Assembly (NCBI GenBank): GCA_030645355.1 | Contig: JAUSNJ010000074.1 | Location: 1-51,908, forward strand | Direction of reading: 5' to 3' | Source of the DNA: Rhodoferax sp. | Lineage (GTDB): Bacteria; Pseudomonadota; Gammaproteobacteria; Burkholderiales; Burkholderiaceae_C | Length of the DNA: 51,908 bases | In this document: one piece after another, positions 9,030 through 17,168 of the stretch | Numbering within the stretch: position 1 is the first letter of the stretch | How the letters are laid out: each line of letters begins with the position of its first letter | The notes under the pieces: model-generated | Seen by the model: the letters and a program-made list of their open reading frames with translations, nothing else | What the model was told of the DNA's origin: nothing | Database searches by the model: none | Program-made: the position numbers and the translations under genes

Positions 9030-10295
9030 ATGGCCGAGAAAAAAGGCTCTTCCAGCGAAAAAACCCTGTATTGCTCTTTTTGCGGCAAGAGTCAGCACGA
9101 GGTCAAGAAACTGATCGCGGGACCTTCCGTTTTTGTGTGCGATGAGTGCATAGAACTGTGCAACGAGATCATCCGTGATGAGTTGCCCGCGACAACCGAG
9201 GGCAAGGACACCAAGAGCGAACTACCCACGCCGTCTGAAATCAAGGCCAATCTCGACAACTATGTGATTGGACAGGAGCCTGCCAAACGCACACTGGCCG
9301 TTGCGGTGTACAACCACTACAAGCGTCTGCGGCACAAGGAAAAGGCCAAGAAGGACGAAGTGGAGTTGGCAAAGAGCAATATTTTGCTGATCGGCCCCAC
9401 GGGTTCCGGAAAGACTTTGTTGGCCCAAACCCTGGCGCGCATGCTCGATGTTCCCTTTGTGATGGCCGACGCCACGACGTTGACCGAAGCCGGCTATGTT
9501 GGAGAGGATGTCGAAAACATCGTTCTCAAGCTGCTGCAAAGTTGCAATTACGAAGTCGAGCGTGCACAGCGCGGGATTGTGTACATCGACGAAATTGACA
9601 AGATTTCACGCAAATCCGACAACCCGTCGATTACCCGGGATGTGTCGGGTGAAGGTGTGCAGCAGGCGTTGCTCAAGCTCATCGAGGGCACCATGGCCAG
9701 CGTTCCTCCCCAGGGCGGCCGCAAGCACCCGAACCAGGATTTTGTGCAGATCGATACGACCAATATCCTGTTCATTTGTGGTGGCGCCTTTTCAGGTCTG
9801 GAAAAGGTCATTGAGAACCGCACCCAATCGTCCGGAATGGGTTTTGGCGCAAGCGTCAAGAGCAAGCAGCAGCGCAGTTTGACCGACGTCTTCAAGGAGG
9901 TTGAACCGGAAGACCTGATCAAGTTTGGCCTTATTCCCGAGTTGGTCGGGCGCATGCCGGTGGTGGCTGCGCTGGCGGAACTGACCGAAGACGCCTTGGT
10001 GCAAATCCTGACCGAGCCCAAGAACGCATTGGTGAAGCAGTACACCAAACTATTGGCCATGGAAGGCGCGGAGCTGGAGATTCGTCCGTCGGCACTGAAA
10101 GCCATCGCCAAGAAGGCCTTGGCCCGCAAGACTGGCGCCCGTGGATTGCGCTCGATTCTGGAGCAATCCCTGATTGATACCATGTACGAGTTGCCCAATG
10201 CCAGCAATGTTGAAAAGGTGGTGGTTGATGAGTCCACCATTGACGAGAACAAGCCACCTCTTCTGGTGTATCGCGAAATAGCCAAGAAAGCCTGA
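9030..10295 (+). CDS. clpX: ClpX, AAA+ unfoldase of the ClpXP protease
   Basis: 421 residues. N-terminal C4 zinc-binding domain (CSFC near residues 14-17, then CDEC), then a AAA+ module: Walker A GPTGSGKT, Walker B VYIDEID, pore loop GYVGED, RKH loop (GGRKHP), sensor/arginine-finger region [10 protein letters not shown] and a C-terminal small domain. The ATG at 9030 (MAEKKGSS) is chosen over an upstream frame extension that would begin inside the clpP terminator. The gene sits between clpP and lon. Confidence 0.98.
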   Translation: MAEKKGSSSEKTLYCSFCGKSQHEVKKLIAGPSVFVCDECIELCNEIIRDELPATTEGKDTKSELPTPSEIKANLDNYVIGQEPAKRTLAVAVYNHYKRLRHKEKAKKDEVELAKSNILLIGPTGSGKTLLAQTLARMLDVPFVMADATTLTEAGYVGEDVENIVLKLLQSCNYEVERAQRGIVYIDEIDKISRKSDNPSITRDVSGEGVQQALLKLIEGTMASVPPQGGRKHPNQDFVQIDTTNILFICGGAFSGLEKVIENRTQSSGMGFGASVKSKQQRSLTDVFKEVEPEDLIKFGLIPELVGRMPVVAALAELTEDALVQILTEPKNALVKQYTKLLAMEGAELEIRPSALKAIAKKALARKTGARGLRSILEQSLIDTMYELPNASNVEKVVVDESTIDENKPPLLVYREIAKKA

Positions 10296-10386
10296 TACGG
10301 GCTTTGGACAATTGCCTGATATGAAGGGCTTTTGTGCAGGAATATTGGAGTATTTGGGCTCCAGCTGCTTTGATAATGGGAGTTCG

Positions 10387-10414
10387 CTTGAAATTCAGGA
10401 TTCCCGTTCCATAT
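10387..10414 (+). promoter_or_regulatory. Heat-shock (sigma-32) type promoter of lon
   Basis: CTTGAAA (10387-10393), a 13-bp spacer, then TTCCATAT (10407-10414). This fits the sigma-32 pattern CTTGAAA-N13/14-CCCCATNT at all seven -35 bases and six of eight -10 bases. It lies 25 nt before the lon ATG. lon is a classical sigma-32 target, which agrees. Confidence 0.7.
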
Positions 10415-10439
10415 TCAACAGGTAACTAAGAGGTCCCCT

Positions 10440-12884
10440 ATGTCTGGCCATTCCCCACTGCCTGCTACCCCCATTGAACTGCCACTGCTGCCGTTGCGCG
10501 ATGTGGTTGTGTTTCCGCATATGGTCATTCCACTGTTTGTGGGACGTCCAAAAAGCATCAAGGCGCTTGAAGCTGCCATGGAAACCGACCGGCGCATCAT
10601 GCTGGTGGCCCAAAGAACGGCCGCCAAAGACGATCCGCTGGTGTCCGACATGTTTGATGTTGGTTGCGTATCCACCATTCTGCAAATGCTGAAATTGCCC
10701 GATGGAACGGTCAAGGTGCTGGTAGAAGGCCACCAACGCGCGTCGGTCAACAAGATCGAAGAAGGCGAGGCTTTTTTCTCGGCAAATATCACGCCCATCG
10801 CTGTGCTGCCGGAAATTCCTGAGAAGGGCCGCGGCAAGGCCAGCGAGGTGGAAGCCTTGCGCCGCGCCGTGATGCAACAGTTTGACCAGTACGTCAAACT
10901 GAACAAGAAAATTCCGCCCGAAATTCTGACTTCCATCTCCAGCATTGACGATGCGGGACGCTTGGCAGACACCATCGCTGCGCATTTGCCACTCAAGCTC
11001 GACAGCAAGCAGACGGTACTGGGCTTGTCCAGCGTGAAAGAGCGCCTGGAAAACCTGTTCGAACAGATAGAGCGCGAAGTCGACATTCTGAACGTGGACA
11101 AAAAAATTCGGGGGCGCGTCAAGCGCCAGATGGAGAAAAATCAACGCGACTTCTACCTGAACGAGCAAGTGAAAGCCATTCAAAAGGAGTTGGGCGAGGG
11201 CGAGGAAGGGGCCGACATCGAGGAGATCGAGAAAAAGATCAAGGCCGCCAAGATGCCCAAAGAGGCTCTCAAGAAGGTTGAAGGCGAACTGAAGAAACTG
11301 AAGCTGATGTCACCCATGTCGGCAGAAGCGACTGTCGTTCGTAACTACATTGACGTGTTGGTGGGCTTGCCGTGGGCCGCCAAGACCAAAATCAAACACG
11401 ATCTGGCCCATGCCGAGGCGGTCTTGAACGAAGATCACTACGGGCTGGACAAGGTCAAGGACCGCATTCTGGAGTACCTTGCGGTTCAGCAGCGAGTAGA
11501 CAAGCTCAAGGCGCCCATTTTGTGCCTGGTTGGACCTCCCGGTGTCGGCAAGACATCTCTAGGGCAGTCGATTGCAAAGGCAACCGGTCGCAAGTACGTT
11601 CGTATGGCATTGGGCGGCATGCGGGACGAGGCGGAGATTCGCGGTCATCGGCGCACTTACATCGGTGCTATGCCGGGCAAGGTCCTGCAAAGCTTGTCCA
11701 AAGTGGGTACGCGCAATCCCTTGTTCCTGCTCGATGAAATTGACAAGTTGGGAACGGACTTCCGGGGCGACCCCAGCAGCGCGCTGCTGGAAGTGCTGGA
11801 CCCGGAACAGAACCACAAGTTTGGTGACCACTACGTCGAGGTTGACTATGACCTGAGCGATGTGATGTTTGTCGCCACGTCAAACTCCATGAATATTCCA
11901 TCAGCGCTATTGGACCGGATGGAAGTGATTCGTTCGTCGGGGTACACCGAGGACGAAAAGACCAACATCGCCATCACGTATTTATTGCCGAAGCAGATGA
12001 AGAATAACGGTGTCAAAGACACCGAGTTGTCCATTGCCGAGGATGCCGTGCGCGACATCGTCCGCTACTACACCCGTGAGGCCGGCGTGCGTTCCCTGGA
12101 GCGCGAGTTGTCCAAGATCTGTCGCAAGGTGGTCAAGGGGCTGCTACTGAAGAAACTCAAGCCCCACGTGGTCGTCAATGCCGACAATTTGAACGACTAT
12201 CTGGGCGTGCGCAAATACACCTATGGACGCGCTGAACAGCAAAACCAGGTTGGGCAGGTCGTAGGCTTGGCATGGACAGAAGTCGGTGGTGATTTGCTGA
12301 CGATTGAGGCGGCTCTGACCCCCGGTAAAGGCGTGATTACACGCACCGGTTCTTTGGGCGATGTGATGAAAGAGTCTGTCGAGGCTGCACGCACTGTTGT
12401 GCGCAGCCGAGCACGCAGGCTTGGCATCAAGGATGAGATATTTGAAAAGAAGGATATTCACATTCACGTGCCCGATGGCGCAACGCCGAAAGATGGCCCC
12501 AGTGCTGGCGCTGCTATGACCACCGCATTTGTTTCTGCACTCACCGGCATTCCGGTTCGTGGAGATGTGGCCATGACCGGAGAGATCACACTGCGCGGCG
12601 AAGTCACTGAGATTGGTGGCTTGAAAGAGAAGCTTCTGGCCGCCTTGCGCGGAGGCATCAAGACCGTGTTGATTCCGGAAGCCAATGCCAAGGACTTGCA
12701 GGATATTCCGGAGAACGTCAAGAACGGACTGGAGATCATTCCCGTGCGCTGGATAGACAAAGTGCTGGATTTGGCGCTGGAGTCAAAACCGGTGCCACTG
12801 CCAGACGAAGAAGTCGCGTCAGCAACACCGGTTGTGGCGCCCAGTGTGCCGGTTTCAGATTTGCAGGGGTCCGTCAAACACTGA
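10440..12884 (+). CDS. lon: Lon ATP-dependent protease
   Basis: 814 residues. Order: N-terminal substrate-binding LON domain (about 10-205, LPLLPLRDVVVFPHM), a coiled-coil helical region, a AAA+ domain (Walker A GPPGVGKTS, Walker B LFLLDEID) and a C-terminal protease domain with the Ser688-Lys731 dyad (DGPSAGAA and GGLKEK). A ~25-residue Pro/Val-rich tail follows. It degrades misfolded and regulatory proteins in the cytoplasm. Upstream lies a sigma-32 type promoter; AGAGG precedes the ATG. Confidence 0.98.
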   Translation: MSGHSPLPATPIELPLLPLRDVVVFPHMVIPLFVGRPKSIKALEAAMETDRRIMLVAQRTAAKDDPLVSDMFDVGCVSTILQMLKLPDGTVKVLVEGHQRASVNKIEEGEAFFSANITPIAVLPEIPEKGRGKASEVEALRRAVMQQFDQYVKLNKKIPPEILTSISSIDDAGRLADTIAAHLPLKLDSKQTVLGLSSVKERLENLFEQIEREVDILNVDKKIRGRVKRQMEKNQRDFYLNEQVKAIQKELGEGEEGADIEEIEKKIKAAKMPKEALKKVEGELKKLKLMSPMSAEATVVRNYIDVLVGLPWAAKTKIKHDLAHAEAVLNEDHYGLDKVKDRILEYLAVQQRVDKLKAPILCLVGPPGVGKTSLGQSIAKATGRKYVRMALGGMRDEAEIRGHRRTYIGAMPGKVLQSLSKVGTRNPLFLLDEIDKLGTDFRGDPSSALLEVLDPEQNHKFGDHYVEVDYDLSDVMFVATSNSMNIPSALLDRMEVIRSSGYTEDEKTNIAITYLLPKQMKNNGVKDTELSIAEDAVRDIVRYYTREAGVRSLERELSKICRKVVKGLLLKKLKPHVVVNADNLNDYLGVRKYTYGRAEQQNQVGQVVGLAWTEVGGDLLTIEAALTPGKGVITRTGSLGDVMKESVEAARTVVRSRARRLGIKDEIFEKKDIHIHVPDGATPKDGPSAGAAMTTAFVSALTGIPVRGDVAMTGEITLRGEVTEIGGLKEKLLAALRGGIKTVLIPEANAKDLQDIPENVKNGLEIIPVRWIDKVLDLALESKPVPLPDEEVASATPVVAPSVPVSDLQGSVKH

Positions 12885-12952
12885 CGCGCGCACTGCCCTC
12901 AAGAAACTTTTGTTTTTTGCCCATGTTTTCGCAAACTTTGTAAAAAGCGCGC

Positions 12953-12958
12953 TATAAT
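12953..12958 (+). promoter_or_regulatory. -10 box for the tRNA-Gly transcript
   Basis: A perfect TATAAT stands 14 nt before tRNA-Gly. The -35 region is weak; no TTGACA-like hexamer occurs at 16-18 bp spacing. Confidence 0.6.
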
Positions 12959-12972
12959 TTAGGGCTTGAAAC

Positions 12973-13048
12973 GCGGGAATAGCTCAGTTGGTAGAGCGCA
13001 ACCTTGCCAAGGTTGAGGTCGAGAGTTCGAGACTCTTTTCCCGCTCCA
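12973..13048 (+). tRNA. tRNA-Gly (anticodon GCC)
   Basis: 76 nt. Acceptor GCGGGAA (12973-12979) pairs with TTCCCGC (13038-13044), discriminator T, encoded CCA at 13046-13048. The anticodon loop between CAACC and GGTTG shows GCC. The T-arm has GTTCGAGAC. Confidence 0.98.
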
Positions 13049-13060
13049 GATTGCAAGAGA

Positions 13061-13087
13061 AGGGAAGCTTAATGCTTCCCTTTTTTA
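13061..13087 (+). terminator. Intrinsic terminator after tRNA-Gly
   Basis: GGGAAGC (13062-13068), loop TTAAT, GCTTCCC (13074-13080), then six Ts. It separates tRNA-Gly from tRNA-Cys. Confidence 0.9.
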
Positions 13088-13132
13088 TTAGAATGATCGT
13101 GGCATGGCAGGTATTGCAGGCTGGATCATAGT

Positions 13133-13206
13133 GGCGCGGTAGCAAAGCGGTTATGCCCCGGATTGCAAATCCGGTTAGTCCGGTTCGACTCCGGACCGCG
13201 CCTCCA
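13133..13206 (+). tRNA. tRNA-Cys (anticodon GCA)
   Basis: 74 nt. Acceptor GGCGCGG (13133-13139) pairs with CCGCGCC (13196-13202), discriminator T, CCA at 13204-13206. The anticodon stem-loop CGGATTGCAAATCCG gives GCA. No clear promoter was seen in the 46 nt after the preceding terminator. Confidence 0.98.
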
Positions 13207-13224
13207 AAATATATTGGTCAAATG

Positions 13225-13257
13225 TGCCCCGACAACGTTAGTGGTCGGGGCATTTTT
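13225..13257 (+). terminator. Intrinsic terminator after tRNA-Cys
   Basis: TGCCCCGAC (13225-13233) pairs perfectly with GTCGGGGCA (13244-13252) across a 10-nt loop, then five Ts. Confidence 0.9.
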
Positions 13258-13278
13258 GTTCCACAATAGATCGAACGT

Positions 13279-13371
13279 GCCCGAGTGGTGAAATAGGTAG
13301 ACACATCGGACTTAAAATCCGCCGCTTCGTGAATAACGGGCGTACCGGTTCGATTCCGGTCTCGGGCACCA
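13279..13371 (+). tRNA. tRNA-Leu (anticodon UAA), integration target
   Basis: 93 nt class II tRNA. Acceptor GCCCGAG (13279-13285) pairs with CTCGGGC (13361-13367), discriminator A, CCA at 13369-13371. The anticodon loop CTTAAAA gives UAA. A long variable arm (CCGCTTCGTGAATAACGGGCG region) and T-arm GTTCGATTC are present. Its 3' end is duplicated, with one base missing, at 18296-18318, marking it as the attachment site of the element that follows. The gene is complete on this side. Confidence 0.97.
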
Positions 13372-13377
13372 TTTAGT
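13354..13377 (+). repeat. Attachment repeat, left (tRNA-proximal)
   Basis: A 24-nt stretch running from the tRNA T-arm/acceptor stem (starts TTCCGGTCTC) through CCA to ATTTAGT. It matches 18296-18318 except for one G missing there. Confidence 0.85.
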
Positions 13378-13405
13378 GATTTCAGGCAGTCTCAGAACCC
13401 CCTAA

Positions 13406-13439
13406 AACCCGCTCTGGCTATAGCTACAGCGGGTTTTTT
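13406..13439 (+). terminator. Intrinsic terminator after tRNA-Leu(UAA), inside the element
   Basis: AACCCGCT (13406-13413) pairs with AGCGGGTT (13428-13435), followed by Ts to 13439. It lies downstream of the left attachment repeat, so the element supplies the terminator for the tRNA it entered. Confidence 0.85.
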
Positions 13440-13473
13440 GTTGTCTAATGCAGTCTCACGGGGTAACGTGACA

Positions 13474-13538
13474 TACCAACAAATTGACGGTACTTGTGTT
13501 GGTACTTGGCAGATGCCAACAAATGAGATACCAACAAA
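13474..13538 (+). repeat. Iterated ACCAACA boxes upstream of the integrase
   Basis: Direct copies TACCAACAAA at 13474-13483 and 13529-13538, a variant TGCCAACAAA at 13514-13523, and an inverted copy TGTTGGTAC at 13497-13505. They fill the integrase promoter region. A likely role is binding by the integrase, AlpA or another element regulator; this is inference. Confidence 0.6.
13484..13495 (+). other. Putative integrase arm-type site, left end
   Basis: TTGACGGTACTT is the same motif found twice in tandem at the right end (18217-18239) and nowhere else that I noticed in the window. Repeats shared by both ends of an element, outside the core, are typical of integrase arm sites. Confidence 0.5.
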
Positions 13539-13546
13539 GGGACGCT

Positions 13547-14767
13547 ATGGCACTTACAGACACCTTCGTGAAGAACGTCAAGCCCAATGGCACACCCGCA
13601 GGCAAAAAACACTCTGACGGGCAGGGACTGTATCTCCACGTAAAGGAGGCCGGAAAGTATTGGCGCTTGAGCTACCGATTTGACGGAAAGCAGAAACTAT
13701 TGGCGCTGGGCACCTACCCCGAAGTTTCATTACTCAAGGCCAGACAGCGGCGTGAAAAAGCACGGGAACTGCTGGCAGACGGCATAGACCCCGGCATTGC
13801 CAAACAGGAGGAAAAGGCCGTCAAGCTGGCGGCATCCGCAAATACATTTGAAGTCGTGGCGCGTGAGTGGCTGGACAAGTCCAAAAAGGATCGCATGGCT
13901 AGCACCCACGGCAAGGTGACCACCTGGCTGGAAAAGGACGTTTTCCCCTTCATTGGCAAGATGCCCATTTCCACCATCGGGCCGCGTGATGTGCTGGGTG
14001 CGTTGCGCCACATGGAGGGCAGGGGGGCGCTGGACAGCGTGCAGCGGGTCAAACAAATATGCGGGCAGGTGTTCCGGTACGCGGTTGCCAGTGGTAGCGT
14101 AGAGCGTGACGTGACGCAAGACCTTAAAGGCGCATTGGCTAAACACGCCGCTGAAAACTTCGCGGCCATCACCGAACCCAAACAGGCCGGTGAACTGATG
14201 CGCTCCATATTCGCCTACAGCGGGCATCCCTACACCGTGGCGGCGCTCAAATTGTCCCCGCTGGTGTTTGCGCGTCCTGGCGAACTGCGCACGGCTGAAT
14301 GGGCAGAGATTGATCTGGACGCTGCTGAATGGCGCATACCCGGCAGCAAAATGAAAATGAAGGTCGACCACCTTGTGCCGTTGTCCACGCAGGCAGTGGA
14401 GATTCTGCGCACCATGCACGCACTGACCGGCCATGGCAAGTACGTTTTCCCTTCCCTCCTGACGGGCGAACGGTCGATGAGCGAAAACACGGTGAACACG
14501 GCCTTACGGCGAATGGGCTACAGCGCAGAGGTTCACACAGCGCATGGGTTCCGGGCCATGGCACGCACCATCATGGATGAAGTGCTGGATCAACGGGTAG
14601 ACCTGATCGAGCATCAATTGGCGCACAAGGTGAAGGATGCCAACGGCAACGCCTACAACCGCACAGCGCACCTGCCAGCACGCAGGATGATGATGCAGAC
14701 TTGGGCCGATTACTTGGATAAGCTGCGCGTGGGGGCGGACGTAATTCAGATGCGACCCGCTACGTAA
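13547..14767 (+). CDS. P4-type tyrosine integrase
   Basis: 406 residues. It catalyses site-specific recombination between the element and tRNA-Leu. N-terminal arm-binding domain typical of the P4/CP4-57 family (about 1-90: LTDTFVKNVKP, SDGQGLYLHV, LGTYPEVSL), a SAM-like core-binding domain (about 100-185) and a catalytic domain. Likely active residues: Arg in FARPGELRTAEW, the HGFR box and the downstream His (IEHQLAH), and Tyr of NAYNR as the nucleophile. The ATG at 13547 starts the conserved MALTDTFV; the frame extends upstream through the repeat array but has no family match there. The gene is oriented away from the tRNA. Apparently intact. Confidence 0.95.
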   Translation: MALTDTFVKNVKPNGTPAGKKHSDGQGLYLHVKEAGKYWRLSYRFDGKQKLLALGTYPEVSLLKARQRREKARELLADGIDPGIAKQEEKAVKLAASANTFEVVAREWLDKSKKDRMASTHGKVTTWLEKDVFPFIGKMPISTIGPRDVLGALRHMEGRGALDSVQRVKQICGQVFRYAVASGSVERDVTQDLKGALAKHAAENFAAITEPKQAGELMRSIFAYSGHPYTVAALKLSPLVFARPGELRTAEWAEIDLDAAEWRIPGSKMKMKVDHLVPLSTQAVEILRTMHALTGHGKYVFPSLLTGERSMSENTVNTALRRMGYSAEVHTAHGFRAMARTIMDEVLDQRVDLIEHQLAHKVKDANGNAYNRTAHLPARRMMMQTWADYLDKLRVGADVIQMRPAT

Positions 14768-15182
14768 TTTGCGGAAGTATTCTTGTCCCCAGAAGGCCGG
14801 AATAAGGGAATTGTAGAAAGCTCACTGAGCAGTCCCGCGCTTTCCACATGTTATTCACAACTTGTTCCCAGCCACTGCCATTGCCGATAAGAATTTAGGT
14901 TCCTACAATTCATTCATGCCAATTCACACAATACCGTTAGCGGTCAAGGCGAATTGGTAGGCGCTCAAAGCAAAACGCCACAAAGTCCTGGCAGGGACGA
15001 TGCGGCGTTAGGGGCACGAAGGCCATGAAAAGTTGCGACACTATTCAAGCCCTAGTTTATACACCAAGTTCGGTGACGGTGATTGTTTATGAGTCCTTAT
15101 GGGGCTTTATGACTAACCAGCCATTCAACGGTGTACCCCGTGCTGAGAGCTACTTTTTTAGTTCCATCACTAAGGTATACCC
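14768..15182 (+). other. Non-coding stretch of the element with origin-like features
   Basis: No supported gene. It holds a 9-bp inverted repeat GAATTGTAG (14808-14816) / CTACAATTC (14903-14911). Between the arms is TTATTCACA (14851-14859, one mismatch to the DnaA box) preceded by CTTTCCACA (14840-14848, two mismatches). Further on is a two-tier stem-loop: AACGCC (14974-14979) with GGCGTT (15004-15009), enclosing GTCC (14985-14988) with GGAC (14995-14998). Candidate roles are a replication origin, an alpA control region or a small RNA. Confidence 0.4.
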
Positions 15183-15500
15183 ATGCATAAAAACGACACC
15201 ATTCGCGGCAAAAAGCCGGGCGCACTCACGCCAATTGCATCTAGCATCCCGGCGACTAAAGCAACCATTCACCAATCGGTTTTCGACGCACTGCCAGACA
15301 GCGCATTTATTCGAGAATCACAACTGGTGCAAAGCCCCAAGCGGCCAGAGCATCCAGCCCCATTGCCATTCAGCGCACCGACGTTGTGGCGCAAAGTGGC
15401 GGCTGGAACATTCCCCAAACCCATCAAATTATCGGAAAGGGTGACGTGCTGGAAAGTTAGCGAGGTACGCGCCTGGATGACGGCGCAGGCCATGGCGTAA
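15183..15500 (+). CDS. AlpA-like helix-turn-helix regulator/excisionase
   Basis: 105 residues. The C-terminal ~60 residues match the AlpA pattern: FIRESQLVQ, a recognition segment APTLWRKVAAGTFPKPIKLSERVTCW and the closing EVRAWM. AlpA proteins of P4/CP4-57-type elements activate integrase expression or act as excisionases, so this probably controls integration/excision. The N-terminal ~40 residues are unmatched and basic. The ATG at 15183 has AAGG 8 nt before it. A longer frame on the same strand (from 15025) overlaps but looks spurious. Confidence 0.8.
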   Translation: MHKNDTIRGKKPGALTPIASSIPATKATIHQSVFDALPDSAFIRESQLVQSPKRPEHPAPLPFSAPTLWRKVAAGTFPKPIKLSERVTCWKVSEVRAWMTAQAMA

Positions 15501-15509
15501 GGGCTGGCC

Positions 15510-16268
15510 ATGACCCACACCAACACCATGCAAAAGGCCGCTGGTGCTACCAACACCAACGGCCCACACACTGATACCAACAGCGCAGATTTTCGCACTG
15601 GCGGTGGCCGGAATCAATCCCTCGACAGCGGTACTGCCATTGCAGAACCGCAATGCCTGGCGCTGACCACTACGACGACCGAACCACGCGTAAGCACGCA
15701 GCAATTGGCAAAACACCTGGGCAACAAGCACCGCAGCCTTTTCGAGCTAGTTCTAAATCATCGTGCCGACTTTGAACAGCTTGGAATACTTCGGTTTCAA
15801 ACCGGAGTAATCGACGGGCGTGGCCAGCCTGAAAAGTTCGCCATGCTCAATGAAGATCAAGCCACGCTGGCACTGACCTACAGCAAGAACACCCATCGCG
15901 TGCGCGAGCTGAAAGTGAAGCTGGTGAAGGCATTCGGCATGGCGCGACGCACCGCAGACATTCGCAAAACCGAGTATCTGCCCCAGTACCACCAACTGCA
16001 CGACAACCTGCACACGTTGGCAGCGGGTTCACCCAATGAGCGCCATGTTCACGCCAATGTCAACCGACTGTTGAACAAGTTTGCCGGTATCGAAGCTGGC
16101 CAGCGTGCGGCGGCGCAATTGCCAGAACAAGCGATGCTGATCGTTGGGCAAATGGTTGCAGCAAAAGCGGCTCAGGGCGCGACAGACCACCACGATGGGT
16201 ATCAGCGCATCAAAACCACTTTGCAGGCGTTGGAGGCGGCTACGTTGCAGCGGGTGGCGCATGGTTAA
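15510..16268 (+). CDS. Rha-family phage regulatory protein
   Basis: 252 residues. A Thr/Asn-rich leader (1-60) is followed by a Rha-type domain (about 60-140): VSTQQLAKHLGNKHRSLFELV, DGRGQPEKFAMLNEDQATLALTYS, ELKVKLVKAF. Rha proteins are found on lambdoid phages, where they interfere with phage infection in some hosts; the molecular action is not established. It starts 9 nt after the AlpA-like gene and overlaps the next gene by 8 nt (ATGGTTAA), so the three genes are probably one operon. Family assignment is by motif, moderately sure. Confidence 0.75.
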   Translation: MTHTNTMQKAAGATNTNGPHTDTNSADFRTGGGRNQSLDSGTAIAEPQCLALTTTTTEPRVSTQQLAKHLGNKHRSLFELVLNHRADFEQLGILRFQTGVIDGRGQPEKFAMLNEDQATLALTYSKNTHRVRELKVKLVKAFGMARRTADIRKTEYLPQYHQLHDNLHTLAAGSPNERHVHANVNRLLNKFAGIEAGQRAAAQLPEQAMLIVGQMVAAKAAQGATDHHDGYQRIKTTLQALEAATLQRVAHG

Positions 16269-17166
16269 GAAAAGCCGCGTTGACGAAAGCCGGGAGCCGG
16301 GCCGCTACATCGCATTGCCCACTGCGGTGATTGATTCGCCGGCCTATCAAAACTTGTCGCACACGGCCAAGGCGTTGCTGATCGAGGTAGCCCGGCAACG
16401 CTCAGGCGGCGACAACGGTCGCATGTTGTTGTCTCAGCGGTATCTTGCATCACGGGGCTGGCGCAGTGGCGATGTGATCCAGCGTGCCAAGCGTGAGCTA
16501 CTGGCCGCAAAGCTGATCTATGAAACAGTGCAGGGGCACCGACCCAACAAGGCCAGTTGGTATGCCCTTACCTGGTACAGCCTGGACAAGCTAAACGGCT
16601 ATGACGACTGCGCGGCAGACGGATTCAGGCGTGGCATGTACGCCAGCATGCAACTGCCAGCCCCACCACCGACCCGCGAAGCCTTGTTTGAAAAGTGGCG
16701 TGGGCACGGTGCAACCGGGCAGAAAAAACCATCATCGAAAAAAATCTTTACACCGTCTCACGGAGTAGAGAGGGCCGCTATAGCCCCGCCACACGGTGTA
16801 GAGAGCGGTACGCCTACACCGTCTCACGGGGCTATCAGAGGTGGTTTTGATACCCCGCCTACACCGTCTCACGGGGACCCTCTAGATATACCATTCTGTG
16901 CTGCTGAATCTTTGCATCTTGCGACTGCACAGCCGACTGAACCGACCCCGCAGACCGAGGCGCAAATGCCTGCAATCGGCGATGACATAGACGGCGATCC
17001 GCTTGAGCGGATTCGCGAACACGACCTTGACCCGACAAGGTTTGACCCCACCACGGGCGAGTTTTGCAGGGCGCCCGCACCACCAGCGCGTAAACAAAAG
17101 CGGGCGGCTGATCGCTGGGTTGCAACTGCACTTGCGGACCAATCAGATTCAACCCAAGGAGCATAA
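16261..17166 (+). CDS. Winged-helix, replication-like protein with internal PSHG repeats
   Basis: 301 residues. Residues ~14-110 (YIALPTAVIDSPAYQNLS, AKALLIEVARQ, GRMLLSQRYLASRGW, IQRAKRELLAAKLIYETV) look like the winged-helix N-terminal domain common in phage replication or DNA-binding proteins. The middle carries P(S/P)HG four times, encoded by DNA repeats at 16750-16876. The rest is acidic and Pro-rich, then a basic RKQKRAADRW segment. No helicase, primase or nuclease motif was seen. It overlaps rha by 8 nt and ends 2 nt before the next gene. A role as the element's replication initiator is a guess. Confidence 0.6.
   Translation: MVKKSRVDESREPGRYIALPTAVIDSPAYQNLSHTAKALLIEVARQRSGGDNGRMLLSQRYLASRGWRSGDVIQRAKRELLAAKLIYETVQGHRPNKASWYALTWYSLDKLNGYDDCAADGFRRGMYASMQLPAPPPTREALFEKWRGHGATGQKKPSSKKIFTPSHGVERAAIAPPHGVESGTPTPSHGAIRGGFDTPPTPSHGDPLDIPFCAAESLHLATAQPTEPTPQTEAQMPAIGDDIDGDPLERIREHDLDPTRFDPTTGEFCRAPAPPARKQKRAADRWVATALADQSDSTQGA
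16750..16876 (+). repeat. Iterated ACACCGTCTCACGG repeats inside the winged-helix gene
   Basis: Copies at 16750-16763, 16816-16829 and 16861-16874. A diverged copy with an inverted core CGGTGTA lies at 16795-16801. Spacings between direct copies are 66 and 45 bp, both multiples of three, so they encode a recurring PSHG. They could be iterons or a purely protein-level repeat. Confidence 0.7.
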
Positions 17167-17168
17167 AC

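Noticed and set aside
14943..15020. tRNA-like D-arm sequence GGCGAATTGGTAGGCGC in the element
   Set aside because: No anticodon stem-loop, no T-arm GTTCGA and no matching acceptor stem could be found, so it is not called a tRNA; it may be a chance or decayed fragment.
15025..15444. 139-codon frame ahead of and overlapping the AlpA-like gene
   Set aside because: Its second half lies over the AlpA-like gene in another frame, and its composition has no protein-family character.
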